Source of the DNA: Mangrovicoccus ximenensis
GTDB lineage: Bacteria; Pseudomonadota; Alphaproteobacteria; Rhodobacterales; Rhodobacteraceae
Assembly (NCBI RefSeq): GCF_003056725.1
Contig: NZ_QBKZ01000016.1
Span: 272,177 to 308,464, forward strand
Reading direction: 5' to 3'
Length of the DNA: 36,288 nucleotides
The notes beneath the pieces are model-generated. The model had not been told where the DNA came from. It was given only the letters and a program-made list of their open reading frames with translations, and ran no database searches. How positions within the stretch are numbered: position 1 is the stretch's first letter; the number at the start of each line of letters is the position of its first letter. The translations under genes were made by a program, and so were the position numbers. Of the stretch, positions 1-8,169 are shown in pieces.

Positions 1-169
1 ATGCGGGGCTGCCGCTGCGGATATTTCGTGGATAGCGGGCGTCTGGCCGCGTGGCATGGGGCGGCGCCGACCGCTGCTCTCCCCGGGCGATGCCGGGCGC
101 ATGGGAGCCGTGTCTCGGCACGGTTGTGCAATGTCGTCCGGGGCGCGGTAGCCTGCGCCGCGGTGCAGC

Positions 170-427
170 GTGGCCGCCCTCTCCGGCATGCGCGCCGATC
201 CCGGAGGCCCCCTCCCAGGCGCGGCCGCCGTTCTTGTCGATCCGATCGGCATGGCCTGGGCGGTCACGCGGGAAGTGCCGCTGTCGCTGCGCCAGGCGCG
301 GCGCCGCGAGATCTTCGAGACCGTGCTGGCCGACCTGCCCTCGGCCTTCCCGAAAACCCCCGCCAGCGCGGGCGAAAGCGAGGCCGCCCGGCGGCGCCTT
401 GCCGCCTGCCTGGACGCCGCAACCTGA
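170..427 (+). CDS. Hypothetical protein or C-terminal remnant, unrecognised
   Basis: An open frame of 85 codons begins at a GTG with no clear ribosome-binding site and ends 45 bases before the polyamine-type binding protein. The frame is closed upstream by a TAG at 149-151, so it is not simply the tail of a longer gene in this sequence. The middle reads like real protein (VLVDPIGMAWAV, then a charged helix RREIFETVLADLP), and the end is Ala/Arg rich. I do not recognise a family. The missing transporter ATPase would be expected near here, but no Walker or signature motif is present. Bases 1-169 hold no gene I can support. Moderate to low confidence that it is translated. Confidence 0.3.
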   Translation: MAALSGMRADPGGPLPGAAAVLVDPIGMAWAVTREVPLSLRQARRREIFETVLADLPSAFPKTPASAGESEAARRRLAACLDAAT

Positions 428-472
428 CCCAGAGCGCGGACCAACCGTGCCGCAATCCCGATGGAGAGACGC

Positions 473-1510
473 ATGAAACTGAACAGACGACATTTCCTGG
501 GAGCTTCCGCCGCCACCGGCCTGGCCGGGCTTTCCGGCCTGCCGCTCAGGGCACAGGCGAACACGCTGAACGTCACCGCCTATGGCGGAGTCTGGGAACA
601 GGCGATCCGCGACTGCTTCGTCGCGCCCTTCGAAGCGAAGACCGGCGCCACCGCGACCGTGTCGCTGGGCGGCCCGGCGCAATGGCTGGCGCAGGTCGAG
701 GCCAACCCGGAAAACCCGCCGCTCGACGTGCTGATCATGACGCCGGATCTCGCGGTGATCGCCGCCGAAGGCGACCTGATGGACGAGTTCACCGTCGAGA
801 AGCTGCCGAACCTCGCCGACATCCCGCAGGAATTCACCGATGCCTGCCTCGGCAAGGGCACCTATTTCGACTACGGCGTCGGCGGCATCACCTACAACAA
901 GCAGTATGTCTCCGAACCGCCGAAAGGCTTCGCCGAATTCGTCGAGCGCGTCTCGAACGGCGAGTTCATCGCCTCGGTGCCGTCGATCTCCTACGGGCCG
1001 ACGCCGGTCTTCTTCCTCTGGGCGATGAACAATGCGCTCGGCGGCACGGTGGACAATGTCGACCCGTTCTTCGAGGCGATGGCGAAGATGAAGGACAACC
1101 TGGTCTTCTGGGCCGGTCCGAACGACTTCTTCAACCACCTGGCCTCGGGCGAGGCGGATCTGGGCATCTATTTCGACGGCCGCACCTGGAACCATGTCGA
1201 CGAGGGCGTCAACTGGATCGACTTCATCAACCCCGAAGAGGGCGGCGCCATGACCACGGTCGCGGTGCAGAAGCCGAAGCACGCCTCGGACCTGGCCTGG
1301 GACTACATCAACGAGATGCTCGACCCGGCCAACCAGTCGAAATTCGCCGACATCCTGAATTACGGCGTCACCAACAAGAAGGTGCAGTACAGCGAGAAGC
1401 TCGCCGCCCGCGTTCCCGCGATGAGCGACGCGCTCCTGCCGCCCTACGCCGAGATCGCCCGCGTCCGCAACGGATGGGTCGATCGCTGGAACCGCGAGAT
1501 CGGCATGTAA
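473..1510 (+). CDS. Polyamine-type ABC transporter periplasmic binding protein (PotD/PotF-like)
   Basis: Periplasmic extracellular solute-binding protein of 345 residues. It opens with a twin-arginine type export signal (NRRHFLGASAATGLAGLSG, residues about 3-21), suggesting Tat export. The mature part starts TLNVTAYGGVWEQAIRDCF, the usual opening of the PotD/SBP_bac_8 fold, and later carries GVGGITYN and a C-terminal NGWVDRWNREIGM. An earlier in-frame ATG lies at 461, but GGAGAG sits just before the ATG at 473, so 473 is preferred. Two permease genes follow, giving a polyamine/opine-type importer. The substrate cannot be fixed from sequence; spermidine, putrescine or a related amine is inference. 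Confidence 0.85.
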   Translation: MKLNRRHFLGASAATGLAGLSGLPLRAQANTLNVTAYGGVWEQAIRDCFVAPFEAKTGATATVSLGGPAQWLAQVEANPENPPLDVLIMTPDLAVIAAEGDLMDEFTVEKLPNLADIPQEFTDACLGKGTYFDYGVGGITYNKQYVSEPPKGFAEFVERVSNGEFIASVPSISYGPTPVFFLWAMNNALGGTVDNVDPFFEAMAKMKDNLVFWAGPNDFFNHLASGEADLGIYFDGRTWNHVDEGVNWIDFINPEEGGAMTTVAVQKPKHASDLAWDYINEMLDPANQSKFADILNYGVTNKKVQYSEKLAARVPAMSDALLPPYAEIARVRNGWVDRWNREIGM

Positions 1511-1526
1511 GCCGGTCGCGCGCCCT

Positions 1527-1577
1527 GCCCTCCCGGCGGTTGCCACCAGCCTCTCTCCCCTGCGCCTCCGGGAGGGC
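1527..1577 (+). other. Intercistronic inverted repeat between binding protein and permease
   Basis: GCCCTCCCGG at 1527-1536 is perfectly complementary to CCGGGAGGGC at 1568-1577, giving a 10 bp stem with a 31 nt loop in the 89 bp gap between the binding-protein stop and the first permease start. No U-run follows. It could act as a partial terminator or as a 3' stabiliser of the binding-protein mRNA. Confidence 0.55.
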
Positions 1578-1599
1578 GCCCTGACCAGATGAGCCACCC

Positions 1600-2439
1600 A
1601 TGAGCCTTCACGCCTTCGCCGCCCGCCACCGCCGGAGCCTGCTCCTGGCCCCCGCGCTGATCTTCCTTGCGGTGTTCTTCGTGATGCCGCTCTTCGACAA
1701 CTCGCTGCGCTCCTTCACCGCCGAAGAGGGCGGCTTCACGCTTGCCCGCTACGCCGCCTTCCTGACCGACCGCTTCTATCTCGGCGTGATCGTCGAGACC
1801 GTGGTGCTCTCGGCCGCCGTCGCGGCGATCTCGGTCGTGATCGCCTATCCGGTCGCCTATGTGCTGGTGCGCAAATCCGGGCGCTTCTCGGGCGCCATCA
1901 TCTTCATGCTGATCGCGCCCTTGCTGACCTCGATCATCATGCGGACCTTCGGCTGGCAGGTGCTCTTCGCGCGCCGCGGCCTCGTCAACCAGTGGCTGGT
2001 GCAGGATCTGGGCCTGCTCGACGCGCCGCTGCGCTGGCTGAACACGCCGGGCCTGGCCATCGCCGCGCTCGTGCATGTGCTGGTGCCCTTCGCGGTCCTC
2101 TCCATCGCCTCCGTCCTGCAGGGCGTCGACCGGCGGCTCGAAGAGGGCGCTCTGATGCTCGGCGCCTCGCGCTGGCGCGCCTTCCGCGAAGTGACGCTGC
2201 CCCTGACCATGGACGGCATCGGCACCGGCGCGATCCTCGTCTTCATGATCGCCAACGGCTCCTTCGTCACGCTGGTGCTGCTCGGCGGCGGCTTCCAGAC
2301 CCTGCCGCTCCTGATCTACCAGCAATTCAACACGACCCGGGACTTCGCCCTCGCCTCCACCATGAGCACCATCCTCCTGGTGATCGCGGTCGGCTGCCTG
2401 TGGCTGCAACTGCGGCTCGTGCGCCGCCAGGGGGTGTGA
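1600..2439 (+). CDS. ABC transporter permease, PotB type
   Basis: Inner-membrane permease of 279 residues with about six hydrophobic segments. The first is LLLAPALIFLAVFFVMPLF (residues about 14-32). The cytoplasmic coupling loop is the EAA-type motif EEGALMLGASRWRAFREVTLPL near residues 180-201, which docks on the ATPase. Length and motif fit PotB-type binding-protein-dependent permeases. The start ATG follows a G/A-rich stretch, and the stop is separated by one base from the next permease ATG, so the two are translationally coupled. No ATPase gene follows in this operon, so the energising subunit must come from elsewhere or lie upstream of the window. Confidence 0.88.
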   Translation: MSLHAFAARHRRSLLLAPALIFLAVFFVMPLFDNSLRSFTAEEGGFTLARYAAFLTDRFYLGVIVETVVLSAAVAAISVVIAYPVAYVLVRKSGRFSGAIIFMLIAPLLTSIIMRTFGWQVLFARRGLVNQWLVQDLGLLDAPLRWLNTPGLAIAALVHVLVPFAVLSIASVLQGVDRRLEEGALMLGASRWRAFREVTLPLTMDGIGTGAILVFMIANGSFVTLVLLGGGFQTLPLLIYQQFNTTRDFALASTMSTILLVIAVGCLWLQLRLVRRQGV

Positions 2440-2440
2440 G

Positions 2441-3232
2441 ATGCGCCTGAGCGACCTGCTTCTGTGGCTCTTCACCGCCGCGTTCTTCGTCTTCATGCTG
2501 CTGCCGATCCTCGTCGTGGTGGTGATCTCCTTCACCTCCGCCGGATACGCCGCCTTCCCGATCCCGGGCTGGTCGCTGAAATGGTTCGCGCGGATCTTCG
2601 AATACCAGCCGTTCATCGACTCGCTCTGGGTCTCGCTGGAGCTGGCCGTCGTCTCGACCGTCGGCAGCTGCGTGCTGGGCATCCCGGCGGCGCTCTATCT
2701 GGCGCGGTCGCGTTCGGGCTGGGCGACGGCGGTCACGACGTTCCTCCTGTCGCCGCTGTCGATGCCGATGATCGTGATCGGCTTCGCCTCGCTCTTCTTC
2801 CTCTCGGCGCTCGGGCTAGGCGTGTCCTTCCTGGCGCTCGCCATCGTCCACACGGTGATCTGCCTGCCCTACGTGATCCGCACCGTAACGGCGGTCTATC
2901 GCGGCATCTCCCCGGCCTATGAGGAGGCCGCGATGATCCTCGGCGCCTCGCGCTTCACCACCTTCCGCGAGGTGACGCTGCCGCTGATCCGCCCCGGCAT
3001 CGCTGCGGGCTGCCTGTTCTCCTTCCTGACCTCCTTCGACAACCTGCCGGTCAGCTACTTCTTCGGTTCGGCCCAGACCAACACCCTCCCGGTGGTGATG
3101 CTGGCCTATATGGAGCACCAGTTCGATCCCTCGATCGCCGCGCTCTCCACGCTCCAGCTCGCGCTGGCGGTGGTCGCGCTGGTCGTGGCGGACCGGCTCT
3201 ACGGAATCGAAAAGATGACCGTCGCCACCTGA
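2441..3232 (+). CDS. ABC transporter permease, PotC type
   Basis: Second inner-membrane permease, 263 residues. It begins with a hydrophobic helix (LLLWLFTAAFFVFMLLPILVVVV, given here as two overlapping parts of about residues 6-27) and has the coupling motif EEAAMILGASRFTTFREVTLPL near residues 163-184. PotC-type permeases are the usual partner of the preceding PotB-type protein. Its ATG lies one base after the preceding TGA. The gene ends 17 bases before the aminotransferase start, which places that enzyme in the same operon and suggests it acts on the imported amine or a product of it. Confidence 0.88.
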   Translation: MRLSDLLLWLFTAAFFVFMLLPILVVVVISFTSAGYAAFPIPGWSLKWFARIFEYQPFIDSLWVSLELAVVSTVGSCVLGIPAALYLARSRSGWATAVTTFLLSPLSMPMIVIGFASLFFLSALGLGVSFLALAIVHTVICLPYVIRTVTAVYRGISPAYEEAAMILGASRFTTFREVTLPLIRPGIAAGCLFSFLTSFDNLPVSYFFGSAQTNTLPVVMLAYMEHQFDPSIAALSTLQLALAVVALVVADRLYGIEKMTVAT

Positions 3233-3249
3233 ACCCCGGAGCCTCTCCA

Positions 3250-4095
3250 ATGACTGCCCTGATGCGTTTCCGGTCCGCGCTGGACCGTTCCGATATCCTC
3301 GAGAGCCTGCGCGGCGGGCTGATCGGCCGCGACATGCCCTTCGCCTCGCCCTACGGGACGCAGCGGCTGCTCTATGCCGATTACGTGGCCTCCGGCCGGG
3401 CGCTGCGCCAAGTCGAGGAGTTCGTGGCGACCGAGGTCCTGCCCTGGTACGCCAACAGCCATACCGAGGCGAGCCTCTGCGGCGAAACCATCACGCGGAT
3501 GCGCGAGGAGGCCCGCGCCACCATCGGCCGCCTGCTGGGCGCCGGGCCGGACTGCCACGTGATCTTCGCCGGATCGGGCGCCACCGCCGGGCTGAACCGG
3601 ATCGCGCGGCTTCTGCAGATCGAGGAACGCGTCCGCGCGGGCGAGCGCGTCACCGTGCTGCACGGCCCCTACGAGCACCATTCCAACATCCTGCCCTGGC
3701 GCGAAAGCGGCGCAGCGATCCGCACCGTTCGCCCGGGCGCCGGGGGCGGCATCGACCTCGCCCATCTGGAGCAGCTCCTGCAGGAAGTCCCGAACGGGCT
3801 GGTGATCGGCAGCTTCTCGGCCGCCTCCAACGTCACCGGCGTGCTGACCGAACCCGACCCGGTGACACGCATCCTGAAGCGCCACGGGGCGCTGGCGATC
3901 TGGGACTATGCCGGCGGCGCGCCCTATCTTGCGATGGACATGGGACAGGGAGAGACCGCGAAGGACGCCATCGTCTTCTCGACCCACAAGTTCCCCGGCG
4001 GCCCCGGCGCCTCGGGCGTGGCGGTGATCCGAGACAGCCTCGCGGGCCGCGGCACCCCGACCGCGCCGGGCGGCGGCACGGTGACCTTCGTCTCG
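3250..4095 (+). pseudogene. Class V aminotransferase (NifS/cysteine desulfurase-like fold), C-terminally truncated
   Basis: About 282 residues of a PLP-dependent class V aminotransferase. Visible family marks are YADYVASGRA near the N-terminus, ANSHTEASLCG, HGPYEHHSNILPW in the PLP pocket, IWDYAGGAPY with the aspartate that pairs with the PLP ring nitrogen, and FSTHKFPGGPGASGV with the PLP-binding lysine. Family resemblance stops sharply after GGGTVTFVS at about 4095, where relatives continue into their C-terminal domain. The frame then runs on through low-complexity sequence to 4530. It overlaps nothing upstream and follows the permease gene closely. As drawn it lacks the small domain and should be inactive. 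The substrate is unknown. Confidence 0.8.
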
Positions 4096-4526
4096 GCAAC
4101 GGCCGCCATCCGGGCACAGCCGGTTCCTACGGCACGCAAGGCCGGCGGATCGGCACGGCGTCACGAAACCGCCAAGGGGACGGTCAGACCTGCAGCGGCG
4201 CATTCCGGGCGCGCGCGGCCGGGATCCTGCGGCCTCAGCCGGACAGGGACGGCGCTCCGGAAATGCCGCGCGGTCGCCGCTCCCTGCTTGTCCCTCCTCC
4301 CGGTCCTGCCCGGCGCCGGAGACAGGCACAGCCTGCGCCAGACCTCCCGCAGTGCCGCAGGGCAACACTTCCTGCAATCGCGAAATGGAATTGATGTGGC
4401 GAATATATTCATCGAAATGCGAACGGTTGCGCGAGACAGCCGCCGCCTGACGTGGTCTTCTCTGGCCATGCCGGGCGCGGCCGGAGAGGAGCTGCCGCGC
4501 GTGGTTCCAGAACCGGAGGACTATCA
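4096..4526. other. Gene-free stretch after a gene break, upstream of tctC
   Basis: About 430 bases without a convincing gene on either strand. The open frames here are antisense or extensions of the broken aminotransferase. The right part (about 4380-4440) is visibly less GC-rich and contains GAATATATTC at 4401-4410, a perfect 10 bp palindrome flanked by GATG and CATC. It probably holds the promoter and perhaps an operator for tctC. I could not define -35/-10 elements with proper spacing. Confidence 0.4.
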
Positions 4527-5501
4527 ATGAACCGTCGCAACCTGATTGCCGCCGCCATGCTGGCGGCCCTGCCGCTGTCGGCCGCATCCGCCCAGGACTA
4601 TCCCGAACGCCCGATCCAGATGATCGTCCCCTGGGGCGCCGGCGGCGGCACCGATGCCGTGGCCCGGATCATGGCCTCGGTCATGCAGGAAGACCTCGGC
4701 GTGCCGATCAATGTCGTGAACCGCACCGGCGGCTCGGGCGTCGTCGGCCATTCCGCGATCGCCACCGCCGCGCCGGACGGCTACACGCTGGGCCTCGCCA
4801 CGGTGGAGATCGCGATGCTCCACTGGCAGGGGCTGACCGAACTGACCTACGAGGATTACGACGTGCTCGCGCTCGTCAACGAGGACCCGGCCGGGCTGAT
4901 GGTCTCGTCGGACTCGCCCTTCGAGAGCGTCGACGCGCTGCTCGAGGCGGTGCGCAGCGAGCCCGCGGGCACCTACAAGGCCTCGGGCACCGCGCAGGGC
5001 GGCATCTGGCACATCGCGCTGGCGGGCTGGCTGCTCGACGAGGGCATCGATCCCGGCCAGATCACCTGGGTGCCGAGCCAGGGCTCGGCCGCCGCGATCA
5101 CCGACATGGTCGCGGGCGGGGTGGACCTGGTGTCGTCTTCGCTGGCCGAGGGCACCGCGATGATCGATGCCGGGCGGCTGCGGGCGCTGGCCACCATGTC
5201 GCCGGAGCGCCAGGACGCCATGCCCGACGTGCCGACCCTGGCCGAGACCGTCGAAAGCAGCTGGACCGCCTCCGCCTGGCGCGGGATCTTCGCCCCGAAG
5301 GGCCTGCCCGAAGACGTCAAGGCCCGGCTGACCGAAGCGGTGAAGGCCGCCTATGACAGCAGCGAGTACCAGGATTTCATGGCCGGGCGCGGCCTCGGCA
5401 CGATCTGGGTACCGGGCGACGAGGCCGATGCCTTCATCGGCGCCTCGGATGCCGGTTTCGGCAAGGTCATGACCGCCGCAGGCCTGGCCGGCAACGGCTG
5501 A
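4527..5501 (+). CDS. tctC: Tripartite tricarboxylate transporter substrate-binding protein (TctC family), copy 1
   Basis: Periplasmic binding protein of 324 residues. It has an AxA signal-peptide site (AAASAQDYPERPI region, residues about 16-28) and the TctC-family core YPERPIQMIVPWGAGGGTDAVAR. Further family marks are VVNRTGGSGVVGHSAIA, PDGYTLG, and a late WRGIFAPKGLPEDV. These proteins capture a carboxylate and deliver it to a TctA/TctB membrane complex driven by an ion gradient. GGAGGA at 4515-4520 fixes the start. A partial tctB follows; no tctA is present. The ligand is not predictable because the family is large and diverse. Confidence 0.9.
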   Translation: MNRRNLIAAAMLAALPLSAASAQDYPERPIQMIVPWGAGGGTDAVARIMASVMQEDLGVPINVVNRTGGSGVVGHSAIATAAPDGYTLGLATVEIAMLHWQGLTELTYEDYDVLALVNEDPAGLMVSSDSPFESVDALLEAVRSEPAGTYKASGTAQGGIWHIALAGWLLDEGIDPGQITWVPSQGSAAAITDMVAGGVDLVSSSLAEGTAMIDAGRLRALATMSPERQDAMPDVPTLAETVESSWTASAWRGIFAPKGLPEDVKARLTEAVKAAYDSSEYQDFMAGRGLGTIWVPGDEADAFIGASDAGFGKVMTAAGLAGNG

Positions 5502-5506
5502 GCACC

Positions 5507-5542
5507 GGCGCGGCGGCCGCGCTCCGGCCCTGCCGCCGCGCC
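5507..5542 (+). other. Intercistronic inverted repeat between tctC and tctB
   Basis: GGCGCGGCGG at 5507-5516 pairs perfectly with CCGCCGCGCC at 5533-5542, a 10 bp GC stem with a 16 nt loop, beginning five bases after the tctC stop. The tctB ribosome-binding site (GCAGGAGG) follows. Likely an attenuating or mRNA-stabilising hairpin, giving more binding protein than membrane subunit. Confidence 0.6.
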
Positions 5543-5562
5543 TCCCTGCAGGAGGATACCCC

Positions 5563-5800
5563 ATGAAAGCCAATTCCATGCTGCTGGGACTGGCGATGCT
5601 CGCCGCGGGAGGGGCGGTGTTCCTCGCCTCCTTCGGCTTCTCGTCCCTGCCCGGCCAGAGCTACGGCTCCGACACCATGCCGCGCGCGGTCGGCGCCTTC
5701 GGCATCTGCGTCGCGGTGGCGCTGCTGATCCAGGCCTTTGCCGCGGGCGAACGGCTGCCGCAGCTGCGCCTTGCCGACTGGACCCGCGACCGCCACCTCG
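5563..5800 (+). pseudogene. tctB: TctB-family small membrane subunit, truncated copy 1
   Basis: The first about 78 codons of a tripartite tricarboxylate transporter small subunit, which normally has about 150 residues and four membrane helices. Visible are a first helix (LLGLAMLAAGGAVFLASFGF), the family-typical GSDTMPRAVGAFGICVAV with the second helix, and the start of the polar loop (LRLADWTRDR). After that the frame leaves the family and continues as antisense of the next fragment. The ATG is well placed after GCAGGAGG. The C-terminal two helices and the expected large subunit TctA are missing, so this copy of the transporter is not functional as drawn. Confidence 0.75.
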
Positions 5801-6510
5801 GCAGCAAGGGCGGCCTGGCCCGCGGCACCGGCGGGAAAGTCCGCGCCGCCGCCGACCTTCAGGCGCAGCGTCGATTTGCGCCGCGGCTCGCCCAGCAGGC
5901 CGAGGATGCGGTCGGCGAGCTGTTCGGCGCAGGCGCGGTAGGTCGTCCACTTGCCGCCGACCAGCACGATCATCGGAAAGGGACGTGCCTCCGTGGCGGG
6001 AATGTCGCGGAAGCTGTGGTCGCGGCTGATAGCGCCGGTGACCCCGGCATCGCTGCGCGGCAGCGGGCGCACTCCGGCATAGGCGAAGCGGATCTGGCTG
6101 CGCTCGGGGGCGGCGCCCGGCAGCACGTCCTCCAGCACGCCGAAGAGATAGTCGATCTCCTCCTCGCTGCACTGCGCGCCGTCGATCTCCGTGCAGCGCA
6201 GGTCGGTGGTGCCGAGCAGAACCATGCGCCCGTCGAGCGCATAGATCAGGCAGGCCCGGTGGTCATGGGTCTCGAAATAGAGCATCGCGCCGCCGAGCTG
6301 CGCCGCGAGGTCGGGGCGCTCCATCACCAGATGCGACCCCTTGGTGCCCTCGCTCAGCGGCTCCGGCACGCCGAGCTCCGCATCCAGCCGGTCGATCCAC
6401 GGGCCCGCGCAGTTGGCGAGAAGCCGCGGCGCCACGCTGAACCGCTCGCCGGTGATCCGGTCGGACAGCACGACCCGGCCGCCCGACAGCCCGGTGACGG
6501 CCAGATAGGG
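5800..6510 (-). pseudogene. GlpD-like FAD-dependent glycerol-3-phosphate dehydrogenase, internal fragment
   Basis: About 235 residues on the minus strand with no start and no end. Recognisable GlpD/DAO-type pieces, in order, are RLLANCAGPWIDRLDAELG, GTKGSHLVMERP, AMLYFETHDHRACLIYAL, GRMVLLGTTDLRCTEID, RFAYAGVRPLPR, and MIVLVGGKWTTYRACAEQLAD. The last two are characteristic of the substrate/FAD region of GlpD enzymes, which oxidise glycerol-3-phosphate at the membrane. The N-terminal FAD-binding GxGxxG region and the C-terminal cap are absent. Both ends coincide with joins, to tctB at about 5800 and to the FtsX fragment at about 6510. A GlpD paralogue acting on another polyol phosphate is possible. 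Confidence 0.75.
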
Positions 6511-7357
6511 GGGCCCGCCCGCCACGCTGATGATGGTCTCCCTGCCAGGGCAGGACGGCCTGAACCGGCTGCATCTGCGGCAGGGCCGGCTGCCCGATCC
6601 GCAGGCCGAGCGCGAACTGGCGGTCTCCGAGAGCTTCGCCGCCGCCCACGGGCTCGCCCCCGGCGCGGAACTGGCGCTGGTGATGAACGGGCGGCGGATG
6701 GCCTTCACCGTGACCGGCACGGCGATCTCGCCCGAATTCATCTATGCGCTCGGCCCCGGCGAGATGATGCCCGACCCGGCGCGCTTCGGCATCGGCTGGA
6801 TACCGCGCGCCGCGCTCGCCGCCGCCTGGGATCTCGACGGCGCGTTTTCCAGCCTGGTGCTCGACCTCGCCCCCGGCGCCTCGGAGGTGCGGGTGATCGA
6901 GCGGCTCGACGCGCTGCTGGCGCGCTATGGCGGCACCGGCGCGGTCGGGCGCAAGGACCAGATGTCCCATGCCTTCCTCGACGCGGAGCTGCGCCAGCTC
7001 GGCGCCATGGCGAAGGTGCTGCCGCCGATCTTCCTCGCGGTGGCGGCGATGCTGGTCCATGTCACCCTGTCGCGGCTGGTGACGCTCGAACGCGAGCAGA
7101 TAGGACTCTTGAAGGCGATCGGCTACGGCCGCCGCGCCATCGCCTGGCACTATGTCGAATTCGTGCTGCTGATCGCGCTCGGCGGCATCGCGCTCGGCTT
7201 CGCCGCCGGGGCCTGGCTGGGCGCCGGCATGGCCCGGCTCTATGCGGAATTCTTCTCCTTCCCCTATCTGGTGTTCTCGCGCAATCCGGCGGTTTACGGG
7301 CTTGCCGCGCTGGTGGCGCTGGCCGCGGCGGCGGGCGGGGCGGTGCTGGCGGCGCGG
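6510..7357 (+). pseudogene. FtsX/MacB-type ABC permease, C-terminal fragment
   Basis: About 280 residues of an FtsX-family permease (lipoprotein or peptide export, or an uncharacterised efflux system). The piece starts inside the periplasmic domain: LNRLHLRQGRLPDP and AVSESFAAAHGL are typical of that domain. It then has three hydrophobic segments: VLPPIFLAVAAMLVHVTL, FVLLIALGGIALGFAAGAW, and YGLAALVALAAAAGGAVLAA. Between them is the family motif EREQIGLLKAIGYGRRAIAWHY. The N-terminal helix is missing. The frame continues beyond 7357 into unrelated sequence because the next segment is in another frame. An internal ATG at 6530 is probably not a native start. Confidence 0.72.
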
Positions 7358-7550
7358 CCCGAAGGAGAACCCGCCGGTCGACGCCGCGAAGGCCGCTGCC
7401 TGGCGCGGTCCCATCGGCCAGGTGCTGGGCTCGGGCATGCCGCATGTCCAGGCCGGTCCCGCCGGGCTGCCTGCAGGCTATCGCTCGATGGTCGCGCTGC
7501 CGGTCCATCGCGGCGCCGAGCTGGCCTTCGTCGTCGCCTGGTATCTCTGA
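7358..7550 (+). pseudogene. C-terminal end of a GAF-type repeat protein of the nitrate cluster
   Basis: About 63 codons ending at the TGA at 7548-7550. The peptide resembles the repeats of the GAF-type protein at 24191-24835. Compare GQVLGSGMPHV...GYRSMVALPVHRGAELAFVV here with GLPGKAWAEGKPVV...GLTAAVAIPVFADDLLKAVLVVL there. It stands immediately before the globin-nirB-nirD-nasA genes, where a GAF gene would be expected to end if it followed the transporter ATPase gene. I infer that this is the missing C-terminal end of the protein broken at about 24191. The start of the coherent piece is taken at PKENPPVDAAK. Confident that it is a remnant; moderately sure of the pairing. Confidence 0.6.
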
Positions 7551-7575
7551 GGAGGCGCCGCGATGATCCGCCTCC
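7551..7575 (+). other. Hairpin between the GAF remnant and the first globin
   Basis: GGAGGCG at 7551-7557 pairs perfectly with CGCCTCC at 7569-7575 (7 bp stem, 11 nt loop), directly after the GAF stop codon. No U-run follows, so it may be a processing or attenuation element rather than a strong terminator. Confidence 0.4.
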
Positions 7576-7635
7576 CCCTCCGCCCTGCCTCCGGGCCGCC
7601 CGGTCCTCAGGAAATCTTAAGTCCGAGCCGCGAGG

Positions 7636-8115
7636 ATGGCCGCACCCAGCCATTCCCGGAACCGGCCCATGCCCTGCCCCTGCCCCGACCGAACCGCGCT
7701 GCTGAAGGACAGCTTTCCCGCCGTGTTCCGCGCCAAGGCGCGGGTCGGCACGCTGGCCTACCGGCATCTCTTCGAGCAGGCGCCGGAAACGGAGGCGCTG
7801 TTCTCCGGGACCTTCAGCGCCCAGCACGAGATGCTGGTCGAGGAGCTTGCGCTGATCCTGCGCGTCGCGGAAACCGACGAGCCCCTGCCGAAGGCGGCGC
7901 GGCTCGGGCGCTACCATGCTTCGCTGGGCGTCGAGAAAGCCCATTTCGCGGCGATGCGCAGCGCGCTTCTGGCGGCGATCACCGAGGTTCTGGGACCGGA
8001 ATTCGACGCCGCGACGGAGGCTGCCTGGACGGAGGCCTTCGACCGGCTCGCCGCGCAGATGCAGGCACAGATGGCCGCGACCGCGCGCTCGATGCCCGCG
8101 CCGCACCGGCCCTAA
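7636..8115 (+). CDS. Single-domain bacterial globin 1
   Basis: Globin-fold protein, 159 residues from this ATG or 148 from an ATG at 7669. The later start gives an N-terminus like that of the neighbouring globin, and neither start has a strong ribosome-binding site. Helix A reads LLKDSFPAVFRAKARVGTLAYRHLF (residues about 22-46, quoted in parts), followed by FSAQHEMLVEELALIL in the distal region. The proximal histidine is probably in GRYHASLGVEKAHF. Such globins bind O2/NO; in nitrate-assimilation operons of other alphaproteobacteria a globin is thought to remove NO formed by the reductases. It is more divergent than globin 2. Confidence 0.75.
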   Translation: MAAPSHSRNRPMPCPCPDRTALLKDSFPAVFRAKARVGTLAYRHLFEQAPETEALFSGTFSAQHEMLVEELALILRVAETDEPLPKAARLGRYHASLGVEKAHFAAMRSALLAAITEVLGPEFDAATEAAWTEAFDRLAAQMQAQMAATARSMPAPHRP

Positions 8116-8139
8116 CCCTTCCGCAACCGCTTTGCTCCT

Positions 8140-8156
8140 ATGGCTGGTCCAGCCAT
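8140..8156. promoter_or_regulatory. Perfect palindrome just upstream of the globin 2 ribosome-binding site
   Basis: ATGGCTGG, one centre base, then CCAGCCAT: an exact 8+8 dyad ending one base before the AGGAGA ribosome-binding site of globin 2. As RNA it can fold with a 6 bp stem and a 5 nt loop. It may be an operator or a translation-control hairpin; it also makes the ATG at 8140 an unlikely start. Confidence 0.35.
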
Positions 8157-8169
8157 CAGGAGAGTGCCG

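Noticed and set aside
1..57. A possible divergent gene start on the minus strand (19 codons from an ATG at 57 to the edge)
   Set aside because: Too short to recognise, and the nearest purine-rich ribosome-binding sequence is about 20 bases away.
4161..4469. A 102-codon minus-strand frame in the gap before tctC
   Set aside because: No family resemblance, no ribosome-binding site, and Arg/Cys-rich composition typical of a shadow frame.
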